NCBI GenBank assembly: GCA_020444175.1
Contig: JAHLLM010000054.1
Coordinates: 1 to 32,513 of the forward strand
Direction of reading: 5' to 3'
DNA from: Desulfobulbaceae bacterium
GTDB lineage: Bacteria > Desulfobacterota > Desulfobulbia > Desulfobulbales > SURF-16
DNA: 32,513 nt
The notes under the pieces are model-generated. The model made no database searches and had not been told where the DNA came from. It saw only the letters and a program-made list of their open reading frames with translations. Numbering within the stretch: position 1 is the stretch's first letter; every line of letters begins with the position of its first letter. Position numbers and translations under genes: made by a program. Of this stretch, positions 1 through 8,441 are shown piece by piece.

Positions 1-9
1 ACCTGCCTC

Positions 10-79
10 GCAGGCCTGCTTGTCCAAATCTAAGGCACATCTGAATAGTTACGCCCTGGAGTTGAGGCCCATTTCGAGC
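10..79 (+). repeat. Dispersed repeat, copy A
   Basis: This intergenic stretch is related to two other places in the window. Positions 10-52 match the reverse complement of 32460-32502 without gaps (34 of 43 identical by eye), including the shared ends GCAGGCCTG and CTGAATAGTTAC. Positions 36-79 match 6076-6119 in the same orientation (32 of 44). It contains the palindrome GCAGGCCTGC. No coding potential is evident. Function is unknown; it could be an old mobile-element end or a REP-like family. Confidence 0.55.
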
Positions 80-149
80 CCTCGCTGAATAGATACTCTA
101 CAATAAAGATAAAATAATTGAACCCGGCAGAGGAAAAGGGGGGAGGGGA

Positions 150-941
150 ATGATCAGGAACAGGAAAAGCAAAAAAAAATTCATTGGCAGCAGGCCGCTA
201 TTCAGGGTCGTCATAAGTTGCTTGATTGCCGCCTGTCTTTTTTTTCCACCTTTAAGCAGTGCCGTAGAATTAACTGCCGCTATTTTTGAAATTGCTCCCT
301 GGGGGTATCGTGATGACAATGGCAAGGTCGCTGGTATTGAGTATGAAATTATCTCAGCTATTGCCAAAGAGTTGGGCCAACCCATTGATATCCAACTGCT
401 TCCCTATAATCGTATGATACGACACCTGGAAACCGGAGCGGCAGATTTTGCCATTTTTTATCGAAGCGAAAAAAGTGAAAAGGCGGGGGAGCCCCTTGTT
501 AAATGGGGGGATTTGGACATAATTGTCATTGGTCGTTCCGGTACGGACATCAAAACTTACGACGATTTAAAAGCATTGAGTATTGCCGTGCGGCTCGGAG
601 GATATTTTGACCCTCAATTTGACAGTGATACGACCCTGAGGAAGCATATGGTGGACAACTATGCTGATGGAATTCGCATGCTCAAGTCCGGTCGGATTGA
701 TGCTATCGTCGGTACCGCCGCAACCCTTTACTGGGAGCTGCAGAAACAGGGGCTTGTCTCCCAGGATTTTGGCAGGCCCTTTTTTTTAAGTACGGCTGCT
801 GACTGGCTGCATTTTTCTAGAAAATCAGCCAACCAGGACGCGAAAAAGAAAATCGTCCAAACAGTGGAAACGTTGATCAAGCGCGGGGAATTTGCTCGTA
901 TTTTTGCCAGGTATTTGCCAGCGGAGTGGCACCACCATTAA
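150..941 (+). CDS. Periplasmic solute-binding protein, SBP_bac_3 type (orphan)
   Basis: A 263-residue protein of the amino-acid-type (family 3) periplasmic binding fold. Residues 1-38 form a signal peptide: basic start, hydrophobic core around 18-34, likely cleavage after SSA. The mature part begins ELTAAIFEIAPWGY, typical of the first strand of this fold, followed by GKVAGIEYEIISAIAKELG and later a VRLGGYFD segment and a DGIRMLKSGRIDAIVG segment, both standard for the family. A purine-rich ribosome binding site (GGGGGGAGGGGA) precedes the ATG. No permease or ATPase gene is near. The stop is only 19 bases before the start of a membrane histidine kinase, so the protein probably presents a ligand to that kinase rather than to a transporter. 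The ligand cannot be read from the sequence. Confidence 0.88.
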   Translation: MIRNRKSKKKFIGSRPLFRVVISCLIAACLFFPPLSSAVELTAAIFEIAPWGYRDDNGKVAGIEYEIISAIAKELGQPIDIQLLPYNRMIRHLETGAADFAIFYRSEKSEKAGEPLVKWGDLDIIVIGRSGTDIKTYDDLKALSIAVRLGGYFDPQFDSDTTLRKHMVDNYADGIRMLKSGRIDAIVGTAATLYWELQKQGLVSQDFGRPFFLSTAADWLHFSRKSANQDAKKKIVQTVETLIKRGEFARIFARYLPAEWHHH

Positions 942-960
942 CAATGTCCGAGATGTGATA

Positions 961-3186
961 ATGAAGCTCAGGCTCCAGGACAGCCTGCATTACAGGCAGG
1001 CCGGAAACACCTTGTTTGCTGCCCTTTTATTGGGGCTTCTGTCCAGTTTGCTGCAAATTGGGGTGGATTTTTTTCACGAGAGGAGCAGAATTGAAAGTTC
1101 AGTCATACAGGTTCTGAAAACGGTACAGGAACCTGCTGCCCGTGCAGCTTATGGACTGCATCCTGATCTTGCCCAGACCGTTATTAACGGTCTGTTTGAG
1201 TATCAGTCTATTCATCAGGCCGTGCTCTATGATGATTTCGGCGGTGTTCTGGCGCAAGCAAAACGACAATTAAGCGAAGGGCATTTTGAATTTCTCTCAA
1301 TTAGAATCTGGGGCAAAACTTCATCGTACGAAATTCCACTTTTCGTTGATGGAGGGAAAAAATATGTCGGAAAAATTGCCGTCAACGTTGATAATTATCT
1401 GATTGCCCATAATTTCTTTCACCGAAGCCAGCTCATTATTTTTTCGGCCTTCAGCTTTTCAATTATTCTTTCACTTCTCCTGCTTTTTATTTTCTCCAGG
1501 CATCTCACCAGACCCTTACTCAAAACAGCGCGTTCGATTTCTGAAATTTCTCCCGCGGATCCGAAAGGAAAGTTGCTCCGTCTTCCCAAGGGACATGAAA
1601 AGGACGAACTGGGATTCCTGGTGACAACGGTTAATGAAATACTTGGCCGTTTTCAGGAAAATAAAATGCAGTTATCAGAGAGTGAGAATCGCTACCGGGG
1701 CCTTGTGGATAACATTGGTATTGGAGTGGCGCTCATCAGTCCGGATTTGGAAATCTTGTCAATGAATAAGCTGATGCGTGAACGATATCCCCATTTTGAC
1801 TGCAGCCGGAAGACTCGGTGTTATGAAGCTTTTTATGATCCTCCTCTGGGAAAAGCGTGTGTATACTGCCCTGTCGTTGAAACATTGAAAGACGGAGAGA
1901 GGCATGAAGTAGAAAAGGATATACCGTTGGGACAGAAGACGCTGAAGGCCTGGATTGTCACAACCCCGTTGAAAAATGAAAAAGGGGAGATAAACGGGGT
2001 TATTTATCTTATAAACGATATTACTGAGCGCAAAAAAAATGAGCTGGAACTCACGAAATACCGAGAGCACCTTGAAGACCTTGTTAAGGAACGTACAGAA
2101 AAATTAAGAGAATCCCATGAACGGCTGACCACCATTCTCAACAGTCTTGATGCCATTGTCTACCTTGCTGATATGGATACGGGTGAGCTTCTGTTCGTAA
2201 ATTCCTATGCAGAAAAACTTTTTGGCCAGGTTGCCGGAAAAACATGCTGGCAGGTCCTCCAAAATGGGCAGGATGGTCCCTGCTCATTTTGCACCAACAA
2301 GTACCTGCTTGATGAAAATAAAAATCCTAAAAAACCCTATGTCTGGGAATTCCAAAACACCATCAACGGCAGATGGTTTCATATTATAGACAGGGCAATA
2401 AAGTGGTTTGACGGTCGTATGGTTCGCCTGGAGATTGCAACTGATATTACAGACAGGAAAAAAATAGAGGAAGAGCTTGTCAAACGGGAGAAAATGGAGG
2501 CAACGGCTGTTCTTGCCGGCGGTATTGCCCATGATTTTAACAACCTCCTGGCGGCTATCATTGGATACGTTGATTTAACTCTGGATGATATCGGCAAACA
2601 TCACCCAGGTGCCTATACGCTTCAGGAAGCACTGAAGGCAAGTAGAAAAGCCCAGGATTTGACGAATAAATTCGTGACCTTTTCTTCAGGCGGCAGTCCG
2701 GTTAAAAAATTATCCTCTGTAAGGGATCTTTTGGAAAAAACAATTGAATCCACCCTTGAAAAAGACAGTTGTACAAGGGAGATAACCTTTGCAAATGACC
2801 TCTGGCAGGTAGATATGGATAGACGCCAGATGAGTCAGGTTTTTAAAAATGTTCTGCAGAATGCCATGGAATCCATGGCCGAGGATGGAGCGCTTCGAAT
2901 TCATGCTGAAAACATTTCCTTTCCGAATGGGGAAGAAATTCCTGATGAATCAGCCTGGGACAGAAAATTTGTCAAAATTACGATTCGTGACAATGGCAAA
3001 GGAATACCGGAAAAAATCATGCCGAATATTTTTGATCCTTACTTTTCCACAAAGGAAATGGGGGCGCAGAAGGGAATGGGACTTGGCCTGACCGTTGCCC
3101 TTTCCATTGTAAAACAGCATGACGGCTACCTTGTTGTACGTTCCGAAAAAAGAGGGACAGCTGTATCAATCTACCTGCCGGCTTAA
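961..3186 (+). CDS. Membrane sensor histidine kinase, HAMP-PAS-PAS-HisKA-HATPase
   Basis: A 741-residue inner-membrane kinase from the ATG at 961. The frame is open from 892, but that would overlap the upstream gene; 955 (GTG) is a near alternative. Transmembrane segments lie near residues 16-36 and 158-179, enclosing a periplasmic sensor of about 120 residues. HAMP is near 180-232, PAS1 about 243-357, a short coiled coil, PAS2 about 388-500. The phospho-acceptor motif GIAHDFNN has H524. ATPase motifs are NVLQNAMESM (630-639), DNGKGIP (677-683) and GMGLGLT (705-711). There is no receiver domain, so a separate response regulator is needed; none adjoins. Both PAS domains carry cysteine sets: C281/C287/C300/C303, and C429/C441/C444. 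This suggests redox or metal sensing. Its stop codon overlaps the convergent PilZ gene. Confidence 0.93.
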   Translation: MKLRLQDSLHYRQAGNTLFAALLLGLLSSLLQIGVDFFHERSRIESSVIQVLKTVQEPAARAAYGLHPDLAQTVINGLFEYQSIHQAVLYDDFGGVLAQAKRQLSEGHFEFLSIRIWGKTSSYEIPLFVDGGKKYVGKIAVNVDNYLIAHNFFHRSQLIIFSAFSFSIILSLLLLFIFSRHLTRPLLKTARSISEISPADPKGKLLRLPKGHEKDELGFLVTTVNEILGRFQENKMQLSESENRYRGLVDNIGIGVALISPDLEILSMNKLMRERYPHFDCSRKTRCYEAFYDPPLGKACVYCPVVETLKDGERHEVEKDIPLGQKTLKAWIVTTPLKNEKGEINGVIYLINDITERKKNELELTKYREHLEDLVKERTEKLRESHERLTTILNSLDAIVYLADMDTGELLFVNSYAEKLFGQVAGKTCWQVLQNGQDGPCSFCTNKYLLDENKNPKKPYVWEFQNTINGRWFHIIDRAIKWFDGRMVRLEIATDITDRKKIEEELVKREKMEATAVLAGGIAHDFNNLLAAIIGYVDLTLDDIGKHHPGAYTLQEALKASRKAQDLTNKFVTFSSGGSPVKKLSSVRDLLEKTIESTLEKDSCTREITFANDLWQVDMDRRQMSQVFKNVLQNAMESMAEDGALRIHAENISFPNGEEIPDESAWDRKFVKITIRDNGKGIPEKIMPNIFDPYFSTKEMGAQKGMGLGLTVALSIVKQHDGYLVVRSEKRGTAVSIYLPA

Positions 3187-3893
3187 TTTGTTTCTTCGAT
3201 TGTGCGGATATCGATATAATGCATGAGGGATTTATGCTCTCTGTCCTGCAGAGTAAAATGGATGGCAATTTCACTTGTCGTCTCGGCATCAGCCGAAACC
3301 CTGACCACTTCCGCTTCCGGGATATGTATTTCGGTTTCTTCGTCTTTCATGCGTTTCTGGAAAAGGCGTAAGGTTATTGGGGTTACCGTGTCGCCCTTGG
3401 CAATGATGACCGGAAAATTTCCACTTATCCTGGCTCCCTGCAGGGAAATATCCTCGACCCTGCCAACAAAGAATTTTTGACGGTTGAGCAGGGCAAAATT
3501 TGCTGTTGAGTTTTTGGTGGCAGGGAGGCGGGGGTATTTTCTGCGTTGAATCTCAAAAATTTCGTCCGGATAATGTAATCCGAGCAAGGTGCCCACATGT
3601 TTTTCCTGCCTGCACAGAAAACCTCGTAATGGCTGTCCTTGAAGGTGATAATAAAAAAGGCAGTTATTGCCGCAGGCTGGTTTAAATGGATGGTTCAAAA
3701 TAAAGAGAGGGCCATTTTTTGTCTGGGTTTTTCCTTTTGCAAAAAAAATTTTTGATTTTTTGTTCTCACGGAGACAAAATAAGCCAATTTTTTGATTGAT
3801 CAGCTTGTCGATCTCTGCGCTGATATCTTCGATAGTTGTTAAGCAGGTTTTTTTCATGGAGCGCATTAAAACGAAAAAATGAGAAGGTTGCAA
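3183..3893 (-). CDS. PilZ domain protein with YcgR-like N-terminal region
   Basis: A protein of up to 236 residues, predicted to bind c-di-GMP. The C-terminal half has both PilZ signatures: RRKYPR (117-122, the RxxxR arm) and DISLQG (148-153, the D/NxSxxG motif). The N-terminal 110 residues look like the YcgR-type accessory domain that comes before PilZ in flagellar or envelope regulators. The start is uncertain. The listed TTG has AGGAG only 3 bases upstream; in-frame ATGs at 3866 and 3857 lack a good ribosome binding site. No signal peptide or membrane segment is seen, so it is cytoplasmic. It is convergent with the kinase gene, the two stop codons overlapping by four bases. The output target cannot be told from the neighbours. 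Confidence 0.85.
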   Translation of the reverse strand: MQPSHFFVLMRSMKKTCLTTIEDISAEIDKLINQKIGLFCLRENKKSKIFFAKGKTQTKNGPLFILNHPFKPACGNNCLFYYHLQGQPLRGFLCRQEKHVGTLLGLHYPDEIFEIQRRKYPRLPATKNSTANFALLNRQKFFVGRVEDISLQGARISGNFPVIIAKGDTVTPITLRLFQKRMKDEETEIHIPEAEVVRVSADAETTSEIAIHFTLQDREHKSLMHYIDIRTIEETN

Positions 3894-3990
3894 AAACTCC
3901 TGAAGCTGCCCGTCCGTCCACGTACTATGAACACATTGAACACCTGTCGGCGGTTGGGTACGCAGGTTTTTCGCAAGACCGTCAAAAAAA

Positions 3991-4428
3991 TTACTCTTTA
4001 TCTACAATCTTAATAAGATCGCCTCGATGAAGAGTTCCCGGGGTAATTACTTTTGCAAATATTCCTTCTCTTGGCATGATACAGTCGCCGACCTGTTTGA
4101 AAATGGCGCAGCCTTTGTGACATTTTTTGCCGATCTGGGTGACTTCCAATAGCGTTTCGCCAACAGAAAGGAGTGTTCCCACAGGAAGATTGGGCAGATC
4201 AATACCTTCGGTCGTGATGTTCTCAGCAAAAGCACCAGGCTCAAGATCAAGACCCTTGGCCTGCATTATGTCGATTGACTCCTGTGCAAGAAGACTGATT
4301 TGCCTATGCCATTTGCCGGCATGGGCGTCACCTACAATGCCATGGTCAACCTGGAGTTTGACTTCCTCCACAGGTTCCTTATTAACGCCTTTACTCATGC
4401 TTATGTTCAGAGAGAGAATTTTTGCCAT
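3991..4428 (-). CDS. Stand-alone MOSC domain protein
   Basis: A 145-residue single-domain MOSC protein. MOSC domains occur in molybdenum-cofactor sulfurases and in YiiM-like proteins, and are thought to carry sulfur or metal-sulfur groups using a conserved cysteine. Here the core is visible as GDAHAGKWHRQISLLAQES, then PGAFAENITTEG (the conserved FxEN-type segment), and a cysteine-rich GKKCHKGCAIF...DCIMPREGIF segment near residues 100-125. The length is normal for stand-alone MOSC proteins in anaerobic deltaproteobacteria. The ATG at 4428 has an AAGGT ribosome binding site. No molybdopterin biosynthesis genes are next to it. The exact substrate is unknown. Confidence 0.88.
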   Translation of the reverse strand: MAKILSLNISMSKGVNKEPVEEVKLQVDHGIVGDAHAGKWHRQISLLAQESIDIMQAKGLDLEPGAFAENITTEGIDLPNLPVGTLLSVGETLLEVTQIGKKCHKGCAIFKQVGDCIMPREGIFAKVITPGTLHRGDLIKIVDKE

Positions 4429-4692
4429 TACGTTTACCTTTAAATTAGAAATTTAAATTTTACGGGGTTCCCCCTGATGCCGTCAAACAATTATTGAAAT
4501 TTTGACGTGTTTTTCAGGGGATAGTGGGAAATAGCGTCTGTTTTGTATTACGTTGTGGTATTGCGTGCCTTTTAGAAAAAAATTTTTGCTGTGATTTTTC
4601 TTGCCAAGGCATGAGCAAGTCGTTAGCGTCCACTAGAATTTGACAGTAAAATAATATGGCGGGTTCCCTTAAAAATGATACAGCAGGAAAAA
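4429..4692. promoter_or_regulatory. Divergent intergenic region with three inverted repeats
   Basis: This 264-base region separates the divergent MOSC and trmJ genes, so it should hold both promoters. Three inverted repeats cluster beside the MOSC start: TTTAAAT/ATTTAAA (4439-4445 and 4451-4457), GGGGTTCCCC (4464-4473), and CGTCAAA/TTTGACG (4481-4487 and 4501-4507). On the trmJ side a TAAAAT box at 4647-4652 could be a -10 element but has no convincing -35. The assignment of any repeat to a specific regulator is unknown. Confidence 0.35.
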
Positions 4693-5421
4693 ATGCTTCA
4701 AAATGTTGCCATCGTCCTGGTGCGCCCAAAGCGTGCTGAAAACGTTGGGGCTGCAGTCAGAGCTGCGGTGAATATGGGGATAGGTGAGATCTGGCTTGTT
4801 GGCGATGAACTGCCGGACAAAGCGACAATGCTTCGTGTTGCCACCCATCACGCAGGACATCTTGTCGAAAAGATGAAACTTTCTCCTTCCCTTGCCACCT
4901 GTCTTGCCCCTTTTAGCTGGGTGGTTGGAACCAGTGCAAGAAAGGGAAGACAGCGCCATTCTCTCGCCAGACCCAGGCGGATGGTTACGGAAATACTGCC
5001 TAAAATGGCGCATAACAGAGTGGCTTTGGTCTTTGGTCCGGAAGATTCCGGCCTGACAAATGATGATTTGCGCCTCTGTAACATGGTGACTTCGATTCCC
5101 ACTGCTGATTTTTCTTCACTCAACCTGGCCCAGGCTGTGGCAATAATTTCCTACGAACTTTTTTACGGCGTTGTAGAAAGTCGGAGTGCGGAAATCAAAC
5201 CCACTGCAAAACTTGCCTGCTCCGAAGAGCTTGAATGGATGTATGGTCATATTGAAGAGGCCTTGAAAAGTATGGGGCATTTGAAGGAAACGGATTACCC
5301 CTACTGGATGCATAACATAAGGCATTTTTTCGGCAGAATCGGTGTGCGGGCAAGGGAAGCCAAGTTTATTCGCGGGTTTTGCAGCCAGCTCATCAGTATC
5401 ACGGGTGAAAAAAAGAAATAG
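4693..5421 (+). CDS. trmJ: tRNA (cytidine/uridine-2'-O-)-methyltransferase TrmJ
   Basis: A 242-residue SPOUT-class RNA 2'-O-methyltransferase. In this family TrmJ methylates the ribose at position 32 of the tRNA anticodon loop using S-adenosylmethionine. All three SPOUT motifs are clear: VRPKRAENVGAAVRAAVNMG near the N-terminus, ALVFGPEDSGLTNDDL in the middle, and SIPTADFSSLNLAQAVAIISYELF forming the knotted cofactor site. A C-terminal helical extension of about 75 residues matches TrmJ rather than the shorter TrmL. The ATG at 4693 is preceded by AGGA with 5-base spacing; the in-frame ATG at 4675 has none, so 4693 is preferred. It lies 10 bases before the folate gene and is probably co-transcribed with it. 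Confidence 0.9.
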   Translation: MLQNVAIVLVRPKRAENVGAAVRAAVNMGIGEIWLVGDELPDKATMLRVATHHAGHLVEKMKLSPSLATCLAPFSWVVGTSARKGRQRHSLARPRRMVTEILPKMAHNRVALVFGPEDSGLTNDDLRLCNMVTSIPTADFSSLNLAQAVAIISYELFYGVVESRSAEIKPTAKLACSEELEWMYGHIEEALKSMGHLKETDYPYWMHNIRHFFGRIGVRAREAKFIRGFCSQLISITGEKKK

Positions 5422-5431
5422 AAAGGATAAA

Positions 5432-6010
5432 ATGCCAGAAGAAAGAAAGAGACTACGAACCCTTAAATTAAAAGAGCGAGATGGGATAGATCCGGCTTTG
5501 CGGCGTGAAAAAAGTGTATTAATTTGTGAAAAATTACTCAAAATAGAAGACGTTGCAAGGGCACGAACCGTCATGATTTATGTCGATTTCCGCAGTGAAG
5601 TGGAAACGCGTCCTCTTTTTGACGTTTTTTATAAAAGAAAGATTCAGGTTGTTGTGCCGCTGACTGTTACCAAACCACCAAAGCTTATTCCGTATAGTAT
5701 ACGCAATCCTGAAAAAGAGCTGCATCCCGGATATTGCGGCATCCCTGAACCGGATGTCACTTTAGCTGAAGCAGTCGACCCGGCCCAAATTAATGTGGTT
5801 CTGGTTCCTGGTTCAGTTTTTGATCCTCAGGGAGGGCGCCTGGGATATGGAGGGGGATACTATGACAGGTTCCTTTCTATGAAGGCACCTCAAGCATTGC
5901 GCGTCGGTCTTGCCTATGAAGCGCAGGTTGTTGACACTGTTCCGGTAATGGAGCATGATGAGAGGATGCACTACCTGATAACCGAAAAAAGACTGTATAA
6001 AATAAAGTAA
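5432..6010 (+). CDS. 5-formyltetrahydrofolate cyclo-ligase
   Basis: A 192-residue enzyme of the 5-formyl-THF cyclo-ligase (MTHFS) family, which converts 5-formyl-THF to 5,10-methenyl-THF with ATP and so recycles an inhibitory folate. The basic N-terminal helix (ERKRLRTLKLKERDGI) and the C-terminal signature PGSVFDPQGGRLGYGGGYYDRFL are diagnostic; the latter forms the nucleotide-binding loop. The length is typical. The start is placed at the ATG at 5432, which has AGAAAGGA four bases upstream; the open frame extends back to 5342 only by running into the end of trmJ. The gene lies 10 bases after trmJ, on the same strand. No other folate genes adjoin. Confidence 0.93.
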   Translation: MPEERKRLRTLKLKERDGIDPALRREKSVLICEKLLKIEDVARARTVMIYVDFRSEVETRPLFDVFYKRKIQVVVPLTVTKPPKLIPYSIRNPEKELHPGYCGIPEPDVTLAEAVDPAQINVVLVPGSVFDPQGGRLGYGGGYYDRFLSMKAPQALRVGLAYEAQVVDTVPVMEHDERMHYLITEKRLYKIK

Positions 6011-6056
6011 ATGTTCCGCTGCAGCAACCCACTGTGTCCCCATTTTCTTTCAATTG

Positions 6057-6119
6057 GCTGTCCATAGATTTGGCTCACATCTGGGCAGTTACGGTCTGGA
6101 GTGTGGACTCATTTCGTAC
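6057..6119 (+). repeat. Dispersed repeat, copy B
   Basis: An intergenic sequence downstream of the folate gene that resembles copy A at the window start: 6076-6119 against 36-79 is 32 of 44 identical by eye, including CACATCTG, AGTTACG, CTGGAGT and CATTTCG blocks. The 5' part (TGTCCA then CACATC) also aligns if one gap is allowed. It is in the same orientation as copy A. The rest of the 6011-6253 gap shows no convincing gene. Confidence 0.5.
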
Positions 6120-6253
6120 ATTTACTGATTACTGAAAAATATACAAAATAATTTAGCTTTAGAAGCAGGGATGTGATTTTTTACCTTTTCAGGTCGATAG
6201 TGTCTGAGGAACTTAAGGCCGAGTAAGAAGCCATCTTGCCAAAAGGAAATGCC

Positions 6254-7297
6254 ATGCGAAAAACTGCAGTGATGCGAGACGACCTTTTTATGGAGCATGA
6301 TCCGGGCTTTGACCATGTAGAATCACCGGATCGGTTACGGGTAATTTATGAACAGCTGAATCGACCGGAAATTGGACAAAATTTTCTTTTCCCGTCCTTT
6401 GAACCTGCAAGCCATGAGATTATCGGTTTAAATCATACGGAACCTCTCATTCGGAGGATAGCCGGCACGGCAGGCAAAACCTTTGATATGCTTGATCCTG
6501 ACACTACAACTTCTTCCCGTTCGTATGATGCGGCCTGCCTGGCGGCAGGGGCAGTTGTTCAAGGGACAAGGCTGGTCGCAGAGGGAGAAGTGGACAACTG
6601 TTTCGCCCTTGTTCGTCCTCCTGGGCATCATGCTGAAAAAGACAGAAGTATGGGGTTTTGTCTTTTTAATAATGTGGCTGTTGCGGCTTATTATGCCCTC
6701 AATCATCTGAAGCTAAAGAGAGTGCTTATTGTAGACTGGGACCTGCACCATGGCAATGGCACGCAGCACAGCTTTTATGATACAGACAAAGTGCTTTATT
6801 TTTCCACCCATCAGTATCCCCATTATCCGGGAAGCGGTTCATTTGCGCAGCAAGGCAAAGGGGCAGGAGAGGGGTTTACCGTCAATGTCCCCCTGCCTGG
6901 CGGGCAGGGAGATAGTGCGTATGCCCAGATTTTCAATACGGTTCTTTCACCAATCGCCCGTCATTATAAACCTGACATCATCTTGCTTTCTGCAGGATTT
7001 GATATCTTCATGGGTGACCCGCTGGGGGCAATGAATGTAACCAGCGAAGGCTTTGCCTATATGACCCGGATTCTCCTTGAACTGGCTGATGAACTCTGCC
7101 AAGGGAGGCTGGTCGCAACCCTGGAAGGCGGCTATAACATATCCGGGCAACGGGACGGCGTGCTGGCCGTGCTTTCCGAGATGGTGGGCAAGAGTTTTTT
7201 AAAAAAAGAGACAATTGACAAGCTAAGCACGGTCGACTTGCCCTTCCCCGCACTGGACCAAGCACAAAGAATTGCAAAAAACTTCTCGACCCTGTAA
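6254..7297 (+). CDS. Histone-deacetylase-like zinc amidohydrolase
   Basis: A 347-residue member of the HDAC/acetylpolyamine amidohydrolase/AcuC superfamily. Bacterial members remove acetyl groups from polyamines, proteins such as acetyl-CoA synthetase, or small amides. The active site is intact: RPPGHHAE (catalytic H125 and H126), DWDLHHGNG (zinc ligands D163 and H165), SAGFDIFMGDPLG (zinc ligand D250), and LEGGYN with the transition-state tyrosine. The architecture resembles class II-like bacterial HDACs. The ATG at 6254 has AAGGA seven bases upstream; an upstream in-frame TTG at 6236 is less likely. No acetyltransferase or acs gene is adjacent, so the substrate is unknown. An HD-GYP regulator follows after 68 bases. 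Confidence 0.92.
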   Translation: MRKTAVMRDDLFMEHDPGFDHVESPDRLRVIYEQLNRPEIGQNFLFPSFEPASHEIIGLNHTEPLIRRIAGTAGKTFDMLDPDTTTSSRSYDAACLAAGAVVQGTRLVAEGEVDNCFALVRPPGHHAEKDRSMGFCLFNNVAVAAYYALNHLKLKRVLIVDWDLHHGNGTQHSFYDTDKVLYFSTHQYPHYPGSGSFAQQGKGAGEGFTVNVPLPGGQGDSAYAQIFNTVLSPIARHYKPDIILLSAGFDIFMGDPLGAMNVTSEGFAYMTRILLELADELCQGRLVATLEGGYNISGQRDGVLAVLSEMVGKSFLKKETIDKLSTVDLPFPALDQAQRIAKNFSTL

Positions 7298-7365
7298 AGT
7301 ATGACGCGCTTGATTGGCGGGATCAAATCACCCTTTTTTCTGAAGAATCATTTTAAGGATATTAC

Positions 7366-8436
7366 GTGTCATTTCCAGGTTATCTAAAATCCCCGGAGCA
7401 ATCCAACGTTCTTATCGCTGATGATGACCCCCTGGTTCGGGATGCGGTTGTTAAAATCCTTGAGCTTTTCGGGCATAACGTCGTTGCTGTAAGTGACGGC
7501 AACGAAGCTCTGAAAAAAGCTTCAGACGATATAGATGCGATTATTCTGGATATCAATATGCCGGGGTTGAGTGGCTTTGACACCATCAAAATCCTCAATG
7601 AAGGCGAGTTTGATATTCCGGTTATTTTTCTGACCGGGGCCGGAACAATGGAGTATGCTGTCAAGGCAATCAACCTCGGTGCTTATGATTTTATTGCCAA
7701 ACCCATTGAAGATCTTGATCTTTTTGAGGTCAAAATCAGGCGGGCCATTGAAAAACGGACTTTTATCCGACGAGAAAAATCCTACAAGGAGAATCTTGAG
7801 AGAGAGGTTCGCAAGAAAACCAGGCAGCTCGCTGAAAAAAATATTCTGCTGGAAAAATACAGCCATCATCTGGAAGTTTCATCCGTAAATACCATAATTA
7901 CCCTCAACACTGCCCTTGAGGAAAAAGACCAATATACTGCCGGTCATACCAAACGGGTGACGGAATATTCCCAGATGATCGGCAAATGTATGAATCTTCC
8001 CAAAGAAGAGATTGATGTGGTGACACGGGCCTGCCAGCTGCACGACATCGGCAAACTCGTTATTGATGTCAGCTGTATTCAGAAACCCGGCCCGTTAACG
8101 GACGAGGAGTGGATACTGGTTAAAAAACATCCGGAGATAGGGGAGAATATAATTAAACCTCTCAACTTTCTCGAAAGGGAAGGGGAGATCGTCCGGCATC
8201 ATCATGAGCGGCTTGATGGCAAAGGTTACCCCGATGGGCTGGGGGGCTCAGAGATAAATCTGCTCACCAAGATTATTACCGTTGCCGACAGCTTTGATGC
8301 AATGACTTCAAAGCGCAGTTATAAAATTAATATGAGTAAAGATGAGGCGTTGGCTGAGCTGTACGCATGCAGAAATACCCAGTTTGATCCTGTAGTCGTG
8401 GAAGCCTTTGCTGAAATTCTTGCCAAGCGGAAATAG
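7366..8436 (+). CDS. Response regulator with HD-GYP c-di-GMP phosphodiesterase domain
   Basis: A 356-residue cytoplasmic regulator of the RpfG type. Residues 14-130 are a receiver domain with acidic pocket DDD (19-21), phospho-acceptor D62 (ILDINMPG) and K112. A coiled-coil linker (about 133-170) leads to an HD-GYP domain (about 172-356), with HD at 226-227 and HHHERLDGKGYPDGL at 278-292. These are the metal-binding and GYP motifs of active c-di-GMP phosphodiesterases. The start is a GTG with AAGGA seven bases upstream. It lies only 5 bases before gatC and may be co-transcribed with it. The cognate kinase is not adjacent; the receiver-less kinase at 961-3186 is one candidate in the window, with no direct evidence. 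Confidence 0.93.
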   Translation: MSFPGYLKSPEQSNVLIADDDPLVRDAVVKILELFGHNVVAVSDGNEALKKASDDIDAIILDINMPGLSGFDTIKILNEGEFDIPVIFLTGAGTMEYAVKAINLGAYDFIAKPIEDLDLFEVKIRRAIEKRTFIRREKSYKENLEREVRKKTRQLAEKNILLEKYSHHLEVSSVNTIITLNTALEEKDQYTAGHTKRVTEYSQMIGKCMNLPKEEIDVVTRACQLHDIGKLVIDVSCIQKPGPLTDEEWILVKKHPEIGENIIKPLNFLEREGEIVRHHHERLDGKGYPDGLGGSEINLLTKIITVADSFDAMTSKRSYKINMSKDEALAELYACRNTQFDPVVVEAFAEILAKRK

Positions 8437-8441
8437 AACCA

